From the NCBI RefSeq assembly GCF_023507745.1, contig NZ_JALPZO010000144.1, forward strand, positions 1 through 64,000: DNA of 64,000 bases, in the 5' to 3' direction. Below are positions 15,228 to 24,730 of the stretch, piece after piece. The position numbers and the translations under genes are program-made. The DNA is from Vreelandella olivaria. GTDB taxonomy: Bacteria > Pseudomonadota > Gammaproteobacteria > Pseudomonadales > Halomonadaceae. The stretch's first letter is position 1. Each line of letters begins with the position of its first letter. The notes beneath the pieces were generated by a model that was not told the origin of the DNA, searched no databases, and worked only from the letters and a program-made list of their open reading frames with translations.

Positions 15228-16616
15228 ATGCTACGCCTTCCCAACCGCTATCACTTGAGCTGCCTTGCAGCCGTTTCCGTCGCCATGTGGGCACTGCCAT
15301 CACTAGCTACGGCACAGGTTTTCGATGCTCCCGACCCGAACTTCAACGGCAGTGTACGTCCAGCCACCCCACTGATCGTTGCTGGTAGCGATGTCGAGTT
15401 TGTCGGACGAGGTTTTACCCCCGGCCAGACTGTTACCCTGTCGCGAGGTGACACGGTGCTCAATGCAACACCCTATGTCGCTGATGACGAAGGTAATTTC
15501 AGCGGCACAATTACGATACCGGACGACGCGGTACCAGGGCGCCATCCTCTCGTGCTCACTGCCAATACCCCCTATGCCGCCAGTATTATCGACCTGAAGA
15601 TCTCCCCGCAGATACCACTTTCCGGCGAGGAACTTTTCGATATCTCTGTAGCAGCACTGCCCCAGGGACTGTATCAGACGGCTTATAGTGCCAGCAGCGA
15701 TACGCTGTTCGTCACCTCTGCGGTTGGCCGCCCTCCGGTTACCCAATCGGCACTGCTGAAAGTCGCCCCCGATACCCTTGAGGTCATTGCCCAAGTCACC
15801 CCGGAAGCCATACCAGGATACGAGGATAACCGGGTATTCGCGGTGTATGGCGTTGGCGTGGACGACACTAATGGCAACGTCTGGGTCACCAATACCCGTG
15901 AAGATACGATCGCCATCTACCGCCAATCCGACCTGTCACTGGTCAAGCAGTTCGACATCGGCACAGTGCCACACTCCCGCGATGTGATCATCGACAGCCA
16001 GCGAGGCAAGGCCTACGTCTCGGCAACTGGCGAGAATTACATCACGGTGTTGGATACAGCCTCGTACGAGATCATCACCAACATCGAAATCGCTTCTCAG
16101 CTTCGCGGCGAGCGGTTCGTGCCGATGAGCCTGGAGCTGGACGAAGCTTCGGGCCGGTTGTTCACTACCAGCCTGAACACCCCGGAAGCCGTAGTGATTG
16201 ACACTGAAAGCGACAGCGTCGAGCAAGTAATTCGACTGGCCAATGCCCACAGAGCCTCAGGGGTTGCCTTCGATGCCGAGAGTGAGCGGCTGCTGGTCGT
16301 CTCCCAAGGTTCCGACAACCTGCTATATGTGGATTTGGCATCAGGCGAGATCGTGCATGATGTACCTGTGGGGGCTGGTCCACTCAACGTCGCCTTTGAC
16401 AATGAAAGTGGCCTGGCTTACGTCAGCAACCGTGCCTCCGGCACGCTTGCCGTTCTTGATCGTAGTGGTGAACTCGTCGCTAATCTGGACGGTGGTACCT
16501 ATCCCAACCATGTTCATGAAGATAACCAGGGCAATATCTTTGCGGTCAACAAATCACGTGGTGAGGACGATCCGCAAGGGGATCACATTCGCCGCATACG
16601 CCCAGTAAGCGAATAA
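15228..16616 (+). CDS. YncE-family exported beta-propeller protein
   Basis: The 462-residue protein has a signal peptide (cut near TATAQ, residue 30). Residues about 35-125 form an immunoglobulin-like domain (GSDVEFVGRGFTPGQTVTL, then GRHPLVL). Residues about 145-455 are repeated beta-propeller blades of the YVTN type (VWVTNTREDTIAIY, AYVSATGENYITVLD, LAYVSNRASGTLAVLD). E. coli YncE is a periplasmic, iron-responsive propeller found near a TonB receptor. The extra N-terminal domain makes this a longer variant. It probably shares a transcript with the IroE-like esterase. A receptor- or ligand-binding accessory role is inferred. Confidence 0.8.
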   Translation: MLRLPNRYHLSCLAAVSVAMWALPSLATAQVFDAPDPNFNGSVRPATPLIVAGSDVEFVGRGFTPGQTVTLSRGDTVLNATPYVADDEGNFSGTITIPDDAVPGRHPLVLTANTPYAASIIDLKISPQIPLSGEELFDISVAALPQGLYQTAYSASSDTLFVTSAVGRPPVTQSALLKVAPDTLEVIAQVTPEAIPGYEDNRVFAVYGVGVDDTNGNVWVTNTREDTIAIYRQSDLSLVKQFDIGTVPHSRDVIIDSQRGKAYVSATGENYITVLDTASYEIITNIEIASQLRGERFVPMSLELDEASGRLFTTSLNTPEAVVIDTESDSVEQVIRLANAHRASGVAFDAESERLLVVSQGSDNLLYVDLASGEIVHDVPVGAGPLNVAFDNESGLAYVSNRASGTLAVLDRSGELVANLDGGTYPNHVHEDNQGNIFAVNKSRGEDDPQGDHIRRIRPVSE

Positions 16617-16685
16617 TCTGCTGGCACATATGGCGCATCTCACCAGCCCACTCTGGCGGGGTGCGTCGCAAACCTGGTGCCCATC

Positions 16686-17387
16686 TCATGGTCTGCTCAA
16701 CGCATCCTGAAAGTGGCTGTCCGTCAATGACTGGCCCCAGACATCGCTGTGCACCAACTCGTTCAACGGCAGTCGGGAGCGCCAGCCTTGCGCTTCCAGC
16801 TCCGGCTGGTCTAAAAACTCGCTGACATAGCCCAGGCAAAGATACGCCAGTGGATAAACATGTTCAGGTAAGTTTAAGGTAGTACTTAATTGCTCCTGAT
16901 CGAGAATACTCACCCAACCAACACCAATCCCTTCTGCCCGTGCTGCCAGCCAGAGGTTTTGCACTGCCAGACAGGTACTGAACAGATCGGTTTCCACAAT
17001 GCTGTTGCGCCCCAATACATGGGGGCCACCTCGGCTGCGGTCACAGGTAATGCAGAGATTTAATGGGCTTTCCATAATGCCTTGAAGCTTGAGGCTGCGA
17101 TAATGTGCTTGGCGTTCTCCTTCAAAGCGCCCGGCAGCCTTTTGATTCTCCTGCTCGAATATCGCCAACACCGCTTCTCTTATCACGCGGCTTTCAATCA
17201 CGATGAAATCCCAGGGCTGCATGAACCCTACCGAAGGAGCATGGTGGGCAGCCTGTAAGAGCCGTGCCAACACTTCTGGTGCAATAGGATCAGGCAGAAA
17301 CTGTGAACGCACATCGCGCCGTTCATGGATGGCACGATAAAGCCCTCGCTGCTCAGCATCGGAAAAACGGTGGTTCGAGGTGGTCAT
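16686..17387 (-). CDS. bluB: 5,6-dimethylbenzimidazole synthase (BluB-type nitroreductase)
   Basis: With the start at 17387 (MTTSNHRFSDAEQ) the protein is 233 residues; a longer frame to 17447 would overlap the upstream MarR gene and is unlikely. It has the BluB features: RRDVRSQFLPDPI for FMN phosphate binding, HHAPSVGFMQPWDFIVIES, a middle segment with DRSRGGPHVLGR and GIGVGWVSI. BluB cleaves reduced FMN with oxygen to give dimethylbenzimidazole, the lower ligand of vitamin B12. No other cobalamin genes are nearby and no cobalamin riboswitch is seen upstream. Confidence 0.85.
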   Translation of the reverse strand: MTTSNHRFSDAEQRGLYRAIHERRDVRSQFLPDPIAPEVLARLLQAAHHAPSVGFMQPWDFIVIESRVIREAVLAIFEQENQKAAGRFEGERQAHYRSLKLQGIMESPLNLCITCDRSRGGPHVLGRNSIVETDLFSTCLAVQNLWLAARAEGIGVGWVSILDQEQLSTTLNLPEHVYPLAYLCLGYVSEFLDQPELEAQGWRSRLPLNELVHSDVWGQSLTDSHFQDALSRP

Positions 17388-17433
17388 TACGGTAGGGGCC
17401 TTTAAGTGTTGAGTTTTAGCGCCGTAACGCAGT

Positions 17434-17922
17434 TTACTCCTGCTCAAACCCCATTAGAAACTGCTTCAGCAACTCATCCAGTTGAACCCGTTGTGCTTCA
17501 CTCAAGCCACTCACCAGCTGAGCCTGTGTGTCTACATGGGCGGCAACCGCTTCGTCAATCAAATCGTATCCACGTTGCGACAGAGAGATCAGAAAACCGC
17601 GACCGTCTTCAGGGTTCTTGACCCGCTCAATCAACCCGGCCTTTTCCAATTGGTTAATACGGTGGGTCATGGTGCCCGACGTCACCATGGTGGACGCCAT
17701 CAGGTCCCCTGGCGATAGCGCATAGGGCGCCCCTTCCCGGCGAAGAGTCGCCAGAACATCAAAGCTTGCGTCAGTCAGACCGTATTTCGCCCAGGTCTTC
17801 TCCATCGCACGCATTAAGTAGTGGTTCAGTCGCTTGACTCGCCCGAGGGTGCCCATCGGCGCGACATCAAGATCCGGCCTCTCTCGCCGCCACTGTTTGA
17901 GAATAGTGTCTACATGATCCAT
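17434..17922 (-). CDS. MarR family transcriptional regulator
   Basis: The 162-residue protein has the MarR winged helix (about residues 60-125: DASFDVLATLRREGAPYALS, then TMTHRINQLEKAGLIERVKNPEDGR with the wing) between helices for dimerisation. It is divergent from an EamA exporter gene. The 83-base gap holds two perfect palindromes, so it probably represses both itself and the exporter and is released by a small ligand. bluB lies directly downstream on the same strand and may share the transcript. Confidence 0.9.
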   Translation of the reverse strand: MDHVDTILKQWRRERPDLDVAPMGTLGRVKRLNHYLMRAMEKTWAKYGLTDASFDVLATLRREGAPYALSPGDLMASTMVTSGTMTHRINQLEKAGLIERVKNPEDGRGFLISLSQRGYDLIDEAVAAHVDTQAQLVSGLSEAQRVQLDELLKQFLMGFEQE

Positions 17923-17943
17923 GGGAGTATTTTGCGCTTAATT

Positions 17944-17986
17944 ATCTTGACGTCAAGATTAATGACACATATCTTGATATCAAGAT
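17944..17986. promoter_or_regulatory. Two perfect 16-bp palindromes, likely MarR operators
   Basis: ATCTTGACGTCAAGAT (17944-17959) and ATCTTGATATCAAGAT (17971-17986) share the half-site ATCTTGA and lie 27 bases apart centre to centre. They sit in the 83-base gap between the MarR and EamA start codons, the expected place for an autoregulated divergent operator. Confidence 0.8.
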
Positions 17987-18005
17987 AATTTCCAAAACGG
18001 TACTA

Positions 18006-18947
18006 ATGAGAACACTGCTAATGGCACTATCAAGCACGCCCCCCACCTACGCACCTAAAAAATCCTGGCTTGCCCCCCTCCTGTATCTGTTATCCGGTGG
18101 TGCCTTACTGGGCTTATCGACTAACTTGGCGAAACTGGCCGGTGACATACACCTCTCAGCCCTTGCCTTTCTGTTTTGGTCAATTGCCGGGGCAGCGCTG
18201 ATTCTGGTGGTGATCTCGGCGTTACGTCGCAACCTGCCGCCGGTTAGCATTCGCAACATTGAGTATTATGCCGTCTCTGCGTTGCTGGGCGTGGCTGGCT
18301 CCAACCTGATCTTTTTCTCAGCTATTCCCCATGTGGGTGCTGGGTTCGTGGCACTCATCATCACTCTGCCACCACTGCTCACCTACGCTGGCGCGATAAC
18401 ATTAAAAATGGAACGGTTTCGGGTTATGCGTGCGGCGGGGATCATGTCGGCCCTTGCGGGGGCTGTCACCCTGGCCTTCCATAAGCTATCTGCACCGGAT
18501 GCTGATTATCTCTGGATACTCATTGCCCTGATTGGCCCCGTACTGCTGGCCATTGGCAATCTCTACCGAACCTTGCGCTGGCCAGAAGGCGTATCCAGCG
18601 ATGCGCTGGCACCTGGGATGCTAATCGCCGCTGCGGTTATCCTGCTCAGCGTGGGTTTTCTGCCGGGCTTCTCTCTTAGCGTTCAGACAGACCGCCCGCT
18701 ACCCACGATGCTGATTATCCTCCAGGCGATGATCTTCGCAGGCCAGTTCCTACTGCTTTTCCTGCTACAGAAAAGCGGTGGCCCTGTCTTACTGAGCCTA
18801 TTGGGATCCGTTGGTGCTGTGGTGGGCGTGCCCGTCGCGATATTGCTGCAGGGAGAAACCGCCCCCGAGGGCTTACTGCTGGGCACCCTGCTGATTGGTG
18901 CAGGTATCGCCCTGCTTAATATTGGCAAAGCCAAACAACTTCCCTAG
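18006..18947 (+). CDS. EamA/DMT family transporter
   Basis: The 313-residue protein has about ten hydrophobic segments arranged as two EamA repeats (residues about 25-155 and 170-305), the drug/metabolite transporter fold of inner-membrane exporters. The start at 18006 lacks a good ribosome binding site, and an in-frame ATG at 18021 is equally possible. It is divergent from the MarR gene and controlled by the twin palindromes, which suggests export of a compound that MarR senses. The substrate cannot be told. Confidence 0.85.
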   Translation: MRTLLMALSSTPPTYAPKKSWLAPLLYLLSGGALLGLSTNLAKLAGDIHLSALAFLFWSIAGAALILVVISALRRNLPPVSIRNIEYYAVSALLGVAGSNLIFFSAIPHVGAGFVALIITLPPLLTYAGAITLKMERFRVMRAAGIMSALAGAVTLAFHKLSAPDADYLWILIALIGPVLLAIGNLYRTLRWPEGVSSDALAPGMLIAAAVILLSVGFLPGFSLSVQTDRPLPTMLIILQAMIFAGQFLLLFLLQKSGGPVLLSLLGSVGAVVGVPVAILLQGETAPEGLLLGTLLIGAGIALLNIGKAKQLP

Positions 18948-19130
18948 GTTAACAAGGCCAAGAGAGACATATTATGAAAGTGGGTGCGTATCAGGCTTAC
19001 TACGCACTGCAAAATCTCAGCCTACTTACCTGCACAGATAGCTACCGACGCTGCACAACATGAGTTCAGGTATGGGATGAACCCTGCATTATCATTCCGC
19101 TATACTAGGTTTAATAGCTAAGGAGGTAGT

Positions 19131-19295
19131 ATGAATAATGTTTCTCTGGAAACAAAGCGTCGCTATTACGCGAAGGTACGGCGCTCCAATTATCAAGCGA
19201 GTATGGCGCTGGAAGGAATCACTGTTGACTCTCAAGCACCAAAAGCCAACAAGGATGATGTACTGGCTAAATATCAGAAGCACAAAATTCGCTGA
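19131..19295 (+). CDS. yhfG: YhfG-type antitoxin of a Fic toxin
   Basis: The 54-residue protein starts after a strong AGGAGG site at 19121-19126. It matches the small YhfG/DUF2559 family, with the signature RRSNYQASMALEGI (E. coli YhfG has RNRNFQASRRLEGV). It contains SMALEG, the SxxxEG form of the inhibitory helix by which class I Fic antitoxins block the Fic ATP site. The last bases overlap the ATG of the Fic gene (TGATG), the usual coupled arrangement. The antitoxin is intact while the toxin is broken. Confidence 0.8.
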   Translation: MNNVSLETKRRYYAKVRRSNYQASMALEGITVDSQAPKANKDDVLAKYQKHKIR

Positions 19296-19694
19296 TGGAT
19301 AAGTACGGGACAGGGAAGGATCCCTATTGCTACCGCCCTATGACTTTGCATATCTCAAACGCCTACATCATCAGCTATTTCATGACCTGTATGACTGGGC
19401 AGGGGAAATAAGAACCATCGATATCGCAAAAGGCGACACACGATTTTGCAACGTCAACCGCATCGCTCCCGAGGCTGAAAAGCTATTCACCAAGCTGGCA
19501 GAGCATAATCACTTCACTCAACTTGAAAAAGCAGACCTAATATCAGCGTGTGCGGAGCTATATGGAGATTTAAATGTCGTTCATCCCTTCCGCGAAGGGA
19601 ATGGATAGAAGCCAATATCGCAGGCTACTACTGCGACTACCATCCTTTAGAGTTAATCTTTGAGCGATGTATCGGCTCTCCTCTATACGACTAA
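19295..19694 (+). pseudogene. fic: Fic domain protein gene, ruined by two internal deletions
   Basis: Three pieces of one Fic gene are visible. Frame 2 gives the typical start MDKYGTGKDPYCY. From about 19330 the frame shifts to LPPYDFAYLKRLHHQLFHDL, DWAGEIRT and on to the active-site motif HPFREGNG, where it stops at 19606. From 19602 another frame gives the normal C-terminus WIEANIAGYYCDYHPLELIF, ending at 19694. About 35 codons are missing at the first junction and about 30 at the second, including the motif's second arginine. Fic enzymes transfer AMP to target proteins; this one cannot be made whole. Confidence 0.8.
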
Positions 19695-19721
19695 CGCCAA
19701 GACATTGCCTTGGCGTTTTGT
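19693..19721 (+). terminator. Terminator after the Fic remnant
   Basis: A 9-bp stem AACGCCAAG/CTTGGCGTT (19693-19701 with 19709-19717) has a 7-base loop and is followed by TTTTG then TTTT. It overlaps the stop of the Fic remnant. Confidence 0.75.
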
Positions 19722-19742
19722 TTTCCAGCTTAGGTAATACAC

Positions 19743-21098
19743 CTACCCCAACTGAAACGGATACACCGAGCCGATTTTCAGTAGTTGCGTCAGTTCATCC
19801 AGTGCGGTAAGGGACTCTTCCGCCAGTTGCGGGTCAGCCAGATCGTCAGGAGCGAGACGATCACGGTAGTGGCGATTTACCCAGGCAGTTAAATCATCAA
19901 ACAGTGCCTCGGTCAGCAGTACGCGGCCAGTGAGCGCAGCACGTTCGGCTTCCGAAAGTACAACGCGCAAACGCAGGCAGGCGGGGCCTCCACCGTTACG
20001 CATGCTCTGTTTAACGTCTTTCACGATGACCTCATTGATCGGATTGTTACCCGCCAGCAAGTGATCCTGAATGGTGCGCCATACCGCTTCACGCTCCTGG
20101 CATTCACCGGGTACCACCAGCGTCATGGAACCGTCTGGATTGGAGAGTAGCTGGGAGTTGAACAGATAAGAGGCCACCGCATCTTCCATGCTGACAGCTT
20201 CCAGAGGCACCCGCACCGGAATGAGTGGCGTGGTCATCTTGGCGCGCAGTTCATCCAGGGTGCGCTCTTCTTCCAGGAACGCCATTTCATGGTAGAGCAG
20301 CACGGCACCATTACCAACCGCTATCACGTCATTATGGAACACGCCTGCGTCGATGGCATCCGGGTGCTGCTGGGCAAAGACTGTTTGCACATCGGTCAGA
20401 CCATGTTGGCGAGCCACCGCCTGACTGGCCTCCAGTGTTTGACGGGCAGGGTAGCGCTTAGGCTTGTGTTCACCACCAAACGCCTGACGGCCATACACAA
20501 ACAGATGTACCCCCGGTTCACTGTATTCACCACATAACCGGGTATGGTTGGCAGCCCCTTCATCGGAAAAAGCAGGTGTGGCAGGCAGCACCGGATGGTG
20601 TGCAAAGTGCTGCTCATCACGGAAAATAGCCTGCAGTACGCGACCGGTGGTTTGCGGCTCCAGATAACGATGGAAGCTGGACTGTAAATTGGCCGGAGTG
20701 AAGTGCACCCGGCGATCCGCTGCATCAATGCTGGGTGTAACAGTGCCGGCATTGGCTGTCCACATGCTGGAGGCGGAACATACTGCCCGTAGTAGCTGCG
20801 GGGCTTCGGCAGCGGCGCGGGTAAGCACTTCCCGGTTGCTGCCACTGAAGCCCAAGTCACGCAGCGCCCCCACATCAGGGCGCTGCTGGGGAGGCAGGAC
20901 ACCCTGGGCGTAGCCCGCCCCCATCAGCGACTTCATTTTCAGCAACCCCTGCAATGCTCCTTCCCTGGGGTTGGATATCAAGCCGCCGTGGCTCATGGAA
21001 GCAACGTTGCCGTGGGCCAAGCCTGAGTAGTTATGGGTGGGTCCCACCAGCCCATCGAAATTAACTTCCCAGACACTGCAGTTAGAAACGTCACTCAT
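19743..21098 (-). CDS. astB: N-succinylarginine dihydrolase
   Basis: The 451-residue protein is of full family length. Catalytic residues of the guanidine-modifying fold are present: Glu180 (SDEGAANH), His255 ([10 protein letters not shown]) and Cys374 ([10 protein letters not shown]). The enzyme releases two ammonia and CO2 from N2-succinylarginine to give N2-succinylornithine, the second step of the arginine succinyltransferase pathway. It is the last gene of the operon and overlaps astD by 4 bases. In pseudomonads it is called aruB. The desuccinylase gene (astE/aruE) that often follows is not here. Confidence 0.95.
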   Translation of the reverse strand: MSDVSNCSVWEVNFDGLVGPTHNYSGLAHGNVASMSHGGLISNPREGALQGLLKMKSLMGAGYAQGVLPPQQRPDVGALRDLGFSGSNREVLTRAAAEAPQLLRAVCSASSMWTANAGTVTPSIDAADRRVHFTPANLQSSFHRYLEPQTTGRVLQAIFRDEQHFAHHPVLPATPAFSDEGAANHTRLCGEYSEPGVHLFVYGRQAFGGEHKPKRYPARQTLEASQAVARQHGLTDVQTVFAQQHPDAIDAGVFHNDVIAVGNGAVLLYHEMAFLEEERTLDELRAKMTTPLIPVRVPLEAVSMEDAVASYLFNSQLLSNPDGSMTLVVPGECQEREAVWRTIQDHLLAGNNPINEVIVKDVKQSMRNGGGPACLRLRVVLSEAERAALTGRVLLTEALFDDLTAWVNRHYRDRLAPDDLADPQLAEESLTALDELTQLLKIGSVYPFQLG

Positions 21099-22567
21099 AG
21101 GTTGACTCCTGGCGGCAGGGTTTCTGGCATCTCCAGGGCTTCGGCTTCCACGGAAGCAACCGGATAGGCGCAGTAATCTGCCGCATAGTAGGCACTTGGG
21201 CGATGGTTGCCGCTATCACCAACACCACCAAAGGGCGCATCGCCAGAAGCACCCGTGGTTTGGCGGTTCCAGTTCACGATCCCGGCACGAATACGCAGCA
21301 GGAAGTCATCCCAGTCAGCTTTTTGCCCACCAATCAGTCCTGCGGAAAGTCCATAGCGGGTATTATTGGCCAACGCCAAGGCTTCCTCCCAGTCGCTATA
21401 ACGGTGGATTTTCAGCAGCGGGCCGAAGTGCTCCTCATCAGGTACATCCAGCCCGGTCACGTCAATCAGCGCGGGGCTTAGTAAGCTGGTGTTCTCTTTC
21501 AAACGCCGCATACGGTTAATGACGGTACCGCCCAGTTCTTCCAACTCATCTTGGGCTTTCAGCAGGCCATCCGCCGCTGCCACACTAACCAGGCCGCCAT
21601 AAAAAGGAGCAGGCGCTTCCTCAAACTGCCCAGCCACATGCAGCGTGGTAATGGCATTGGCAAGTGCCTCAATCAGGCGGTCGCCCACTTCCCCTTTGGG
21701 AATCATCAATCGGCGCGCACAGGTGCAACGCTGGCCACCGGAAAGGAAGGCCGACTGTAAAATGGTCAGCACCGCAGCGCGTTCGTCATCAACGTCTTTC
21801 ACTACCAGTGGATTATTGCCACCCAGCTCCAGGGCAAGAATTTTATCCAGCTGCCCGGCAAACTGCTGCTGCAACATACCGCCCACTTTGGCACTACCGG
21901 TAAATAGCAAGCCGTCAATATCGGGATGCGCTGCAAGCGCCTGCCCAACCGCCACGCCACCCTGCACAAGGTTAATAACACCAGCAGGTAACCCGGCCTC
22001 CAGCCAGCACTGCAGGGTCAAATCTGCCGTTAACGGTGTTTGATCGCTAGGTTTAAATACGACGGTATTACCTGCCAACAACGCAGGCACCATATGACCA
22101 TTGGGCAGATGGCCAGGAAAATTATAGGGGCCGAACACCGCCATGACGCCGTGGGGGCGATGGCGTAACACTGCTTTGGCACTTCCCACATCTTTTGCCC
22201 TCTCCCCCGTACGCTCGTTATACGCCTTAATGGAAAGGGCGACTTTGCCCACCATCGCCCCTGCCTCGGTTCGCGCTTCCCAGAGTGGTTTACCAGTTTC
22301 ACTGGCAATGGCAACGGCAAGGTCTTCGCTACGCGCCTTGATCACTTCGGCAAAACGCTCTACCAGCGCCTGCCGTTCGGCAAAAGGCGTACGCGCCCAA
22401 AGGGGAAACGCACTCCGCGCAGCCTCTACAGCCGCGGCAACCTGCTCACTGGAGGCCGACGCTCCCTGCCAGAGTAGCGATGCGGAGACAGGGTCATGCT
22501 TGAAGAACGTATCCGCATCTCCTGCCATCCAGGCGCCATTGATCAATTGCTGCTGTTGGGCGTGCAT
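21095..22567 (-). CDS. astD: N-succinylglutamate 5-semialdehyde dehydrogenase
   Basis: The 490-residue aldehyde dehydrogenase has the catalytic Cys281 in [11 protein letters not shown] and the general base Glu247 in [10 protein letters not shown], with the NAD-binding [13 protein letters not shown] near residues 146-158. These loops are specific to the AstD/AruD subgroup. It oxidises succinylglutamate semialdehyde to succinylglutamate, the fourth step of the pathway. It lies 32 bases after aruG and overlaps astB, so is translated from the same message. Confidence 0.95.
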   Translation of the reverse strand: MHAQQQQLINGAWMAGDADTFFKHDPVSASLLWQGASASSEQVAAAVEAARSAFPLWARTPFAERQALVERFAEVIKARSEDLAVAIASETGKPLWEARTEAGAMVGKVALSIKAYNERTGERAKDVGSAKAVLRHRPHGVMAVFGPYNFPGHLPNGHMVPALLAGNTVVFKPSDQTPLTADLTLQCWLEAGLPAGVINLVQGGVAVGQALAAHPDIDGLLFTGSAKVGGMLQQQFAGQLDKILALELGGNNPLVVKDVDDERAAVLTILQSAFLSGGQRCTCARRLMIPKGEVGDRLIEALANAITTLHVAGQFEEAPAPFYGGLVSVAAADGLLKAQDELEELGGTVINRMRRLKENTSLLSPALIDVTGLDVPDEEHFGPLLKIHRYSDWEEALALANNTRYGLSAGLIGGQKADWDDFLLRIRAGIVNWNRQTTGASGDAPFGGVGDSGNHRPSAYYAADYCAYPVASVEAEALEMPETLPPGVNL

Positions 22568-22599
22568 GTTTATCTCCTAGACGTTGCCAAATGCGGTGT

Positions 22600-23631
22600 T
22601 TAGGTTTCCAGTAAGCGAACTTGGCCACCTGCGGTAACACCCAAGCGGCTTGCTTCCTGCTCGCTAAGTACGATGGTGTTGTCATGGTTGGGCGCACGAC
22701 CTATCCAACTGGCGGTAAAGCTCTGCATCTCAGTGGAAGCGGCCAGCCAGCGGCTAATGCTCTCCTGGGGGGCACTGGCCGAAACCTCAACCTGACAGAG
22801 TTGTGAATTGCGGATGGCCCGAACATCGTCAATATAGGCCTCTACGGTGGGGCCACCGTCGAAAATGTCGATATAGCCTTCCCAGCGCAGCCCCTCCTTT
22901 TTAAGCATCTCAAGGGCCGGGCGGGTATGCCGGTGCACCTGCCCGATACAGGCGCGTGCCTCTTCAGCCATAAAGGTGGTGTAGATGGGGAATCTTGGCA
23001 TCAGCTCGCCAATAAAGCTCTTCTGGCCCAGGCCCGTCAGCCGGTCGGCCTCATTAAAATCCATGGGGAAGAAGTGCTTGCCCAGACTTTCCCAGAAAGG
23101 GCTACGATTATGTTCATCAAACACGCCGCGCATTTCCGCCAGCACCTTGTCGGGAAAGCGGTCGCGAAACTGGGCCATAAACAGCCAGCGCGCCTTGGAA
23201 AGCAGCGCGCCGTTGCGCAGGTGTTTATTGGCTTCGCCGCGGTATTCAGGACGCAAAAAAAGCGAACACACTTCAGCATCGCCGGTATGGTCGGAGCTTA
23301 AGAACAGCGTATCGATGGTACGGTGTAAATCCAGTTGAACAGACGAATGTGCCAGGGTGCCCAACCGGTAGTTATAAAAAGGCACTTCTCGGCCTACCTG
23401 CCCCTCAATGGCACAACAGCCTGCCAGTTCTCCATTGGCTTCATCTTCCAGTACAAAGAAGTAGAGCCGGTCATCGACAGGAGAGCGCTCTTCAAAAGCG
23501 CGGGTGGCGGCTTCAATTTTCCCGGCCAGAAACTCGCGGTTATCCGGCAGCGAGGTAAACCCCACTCCAGCCTGTTGCGCAAGCGCCTGAAGCCCATCCA
23601 AATCATCTCGGGCAATGGGTCGAATGCGCAT
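22600..23631 (-). CDS. aruG: Arginine N-succinyltransferase, beta subunit type (AruG)
   Basis: The 343-residue protein is an AstA-family acyltransferase with MRIRPIARDDLDGLQALAQQ at the start, GAL-LSKARWLFMAQFRDRFP, the ESPFWESLGKHFF-type block (here RSPFWESLGKHFF) and a DIFDGGPTVEA motif. It transfers succinyl from succinyl-CoA to arginine, the first step. As in pseudomonads the enzyme is encoded by two related genes, aruF and aruG, thought to form a hetero-oligomer. The start overlaps the aruF stop by one base (TAATG). Confidence 0.9.
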   Translation of the reverse strand: MRIRPIARDDLDGLQALAQQAGVGFTSLPDNREFLAGKIEAATRAFEERSPVDDRLYFFVLEDEANGELAGCCAIEGQVGREVPFYNYRLGTLAHSSVQLDLHRTIDTLFLSSDHTGDAEVCSLFLRPEYRGEANKHLRNGALLSKARWLFMAQFRDRFPDKVLAEMRGVFDEHNRSPFWESLGKHFFPMDFNEADRLTGLGQKSFIGELMPRFPIYTTFMAEEARACIGQVHRHTRPALEMLKKEGLRWEGYIDIFDGGPTVEAYIDDVRAIRNSQLCQVEVSASAPQESISRWLAASTEMQSFTASWIGRAPNHDNTIVLSEQEASRLGVTAGGQVRLLET

Positions 23632-24695
23632 TACATCTCTCCTTCATCGAGCGCATCTACTGCGCTTGGCAAGGTTAACGGTGCGGCCAGCACCGCTCGG
23701 CCCTCTTCTACACCCAAGCGCTCGGCATGCTCCGGTGAAAGCATGAGCTGGCCCGTGGGTGATAGGGCATAGCGGGCCACAATGCAACGAAAATCACCAA
23801 GTTTCTGGTTGGCAATCATCGCCGGTTCCGCATCGGGCAGCGCATGTTCAGGCCGTGTGCGTACCGGGTGCCAGGCAGCGCCACGGAACGTTTCCAATCG
23901 CTCACGCTCGGCCTTCACGATTGGCCCCGCATCAAAAATATCCACATGCCTTGAGCGTACAAAGCCTTCAGCCAGCATTTCCTGTAATGCCTCTTCATGA
24001 GCAGGGTGCTCCCGGCCGATCGACGCCCTGGCCTGAGGCGTCAGCAGCGGCAGATAGAGCGGAAACTGCGGCATCACTTCAGCAATAAAGCTTTTTGAGC
24101 GCACACCTGCCGTGTGATTCATCTCCTGGAAACCGCGGGCGAAAAAGTGGCGGCCCACGCTCTCCCAGAAAGGTGATTCGTTCCGGCTATCCAAATAGCC
24201 AGGAAATGCCACGGCCAAAATGCGCGAAAAGCGCTCAGGGTACTGAGCGATAAACATCAAACGTGCCCGGCGCAGCAGACTTTCCGCACTGGTGCCTTTA
24301 TAGCGTGGGTTTAGAGACAACGCACAAAGCAGCGTCGCGTCGGATACCTCATGGGAGAGCGCCAGGGTTTGCACTTCCCGGCGTACATTCAACTGTTGGG
24401 AGGCGTGGATCAGAGTTTCCTGGCGGTAGGTGTAATATGCCTCCGCCGCCCCTGCCTGAGCACGAATAGTGGCCGTACCCAGTACTTCGTTGCGGCTGTC
24501 ATCCGCCAGAACGAACATGTAATGCTCGTTGCCGGGGAACTCTATTTGGCTGTTGAAGGTTTCCTGGGAGCGCAAAATGCGCTCCTCAAGCCGATCACGG
24601 TTGGCGGGCAGATTAGTCAGCCTGGGAACCGCATGCTCTGCCAACTGCTCCAGAGCGGGCAGGTCAGCCATTGTTACCGGTCGGATTACCAGCAT
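23631..24695 (-). CDS. aruF: Arginine N-succinyltransferase, alpha subunit type (AruF)
   Basis: I take the Met at 24695 (MLVIRPVTMADL), which matches the usual family start and gives 354 residues; an ATG at 24734 overlapping the aruC stop (ATGA) is an alternative. The protein shows the same fold as AruG with ESPFWESVGRHFF, IAEVMPQFPLYLPLL and DIFDAGPIV. It is a paralogue of aruG and they act together on arginine, or ornithine in pseudomonads. Its C-terminal tail is about 15 residues longer than that of AruG. Confidence 0.9.
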   Translation of the reverse strand: MLVIRPVTMADLPALEQLAEHAVPRLTNLPANRDRLEERILRSQETFNSQIEFPGNEHYMFVLADDSRNEVLGTATIRAQAGAAEAYYTYRQETLIHASQQLNVRREVQTLALSHEVSDATLLCALSLNPRYKGTSAESLLRRARLMFIAQYPERFSRILAVAFPGYLDSRNESPFWESVGRHFFARGFQEMNHTAGVRSKSFIAEVMPQFPLYLPLLTPQARASIGREHPAHEEALQEMLAEGFVRSRHVDIFDAGPIVKAERERLETFRGAAWHPVRTRPEHALPDAEPAMIANQKLGDFRCIVARYALSPTGQLMLSPEHAERLGVEEGRAVLAAPLTLPSAVDALDEGEM

Positions 24696-24730
24696 CCTTA
24701 ATGCCCCTTCTTGTGTGGCCTGCTGCCTAT

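Noticed and set aside
17388..17433. Cobalamin riboswitch upstream of bluB
   Set aside because: The gap to the marR stop is only 46 bases and shows no B12-box-like sequence.
18974..19063. A 29-codon frame between the EamA gene and yhfG
   Set aside because: The ribosome binding site is weak and poorly spaced, and no family is recognised; not supportable as a gene.
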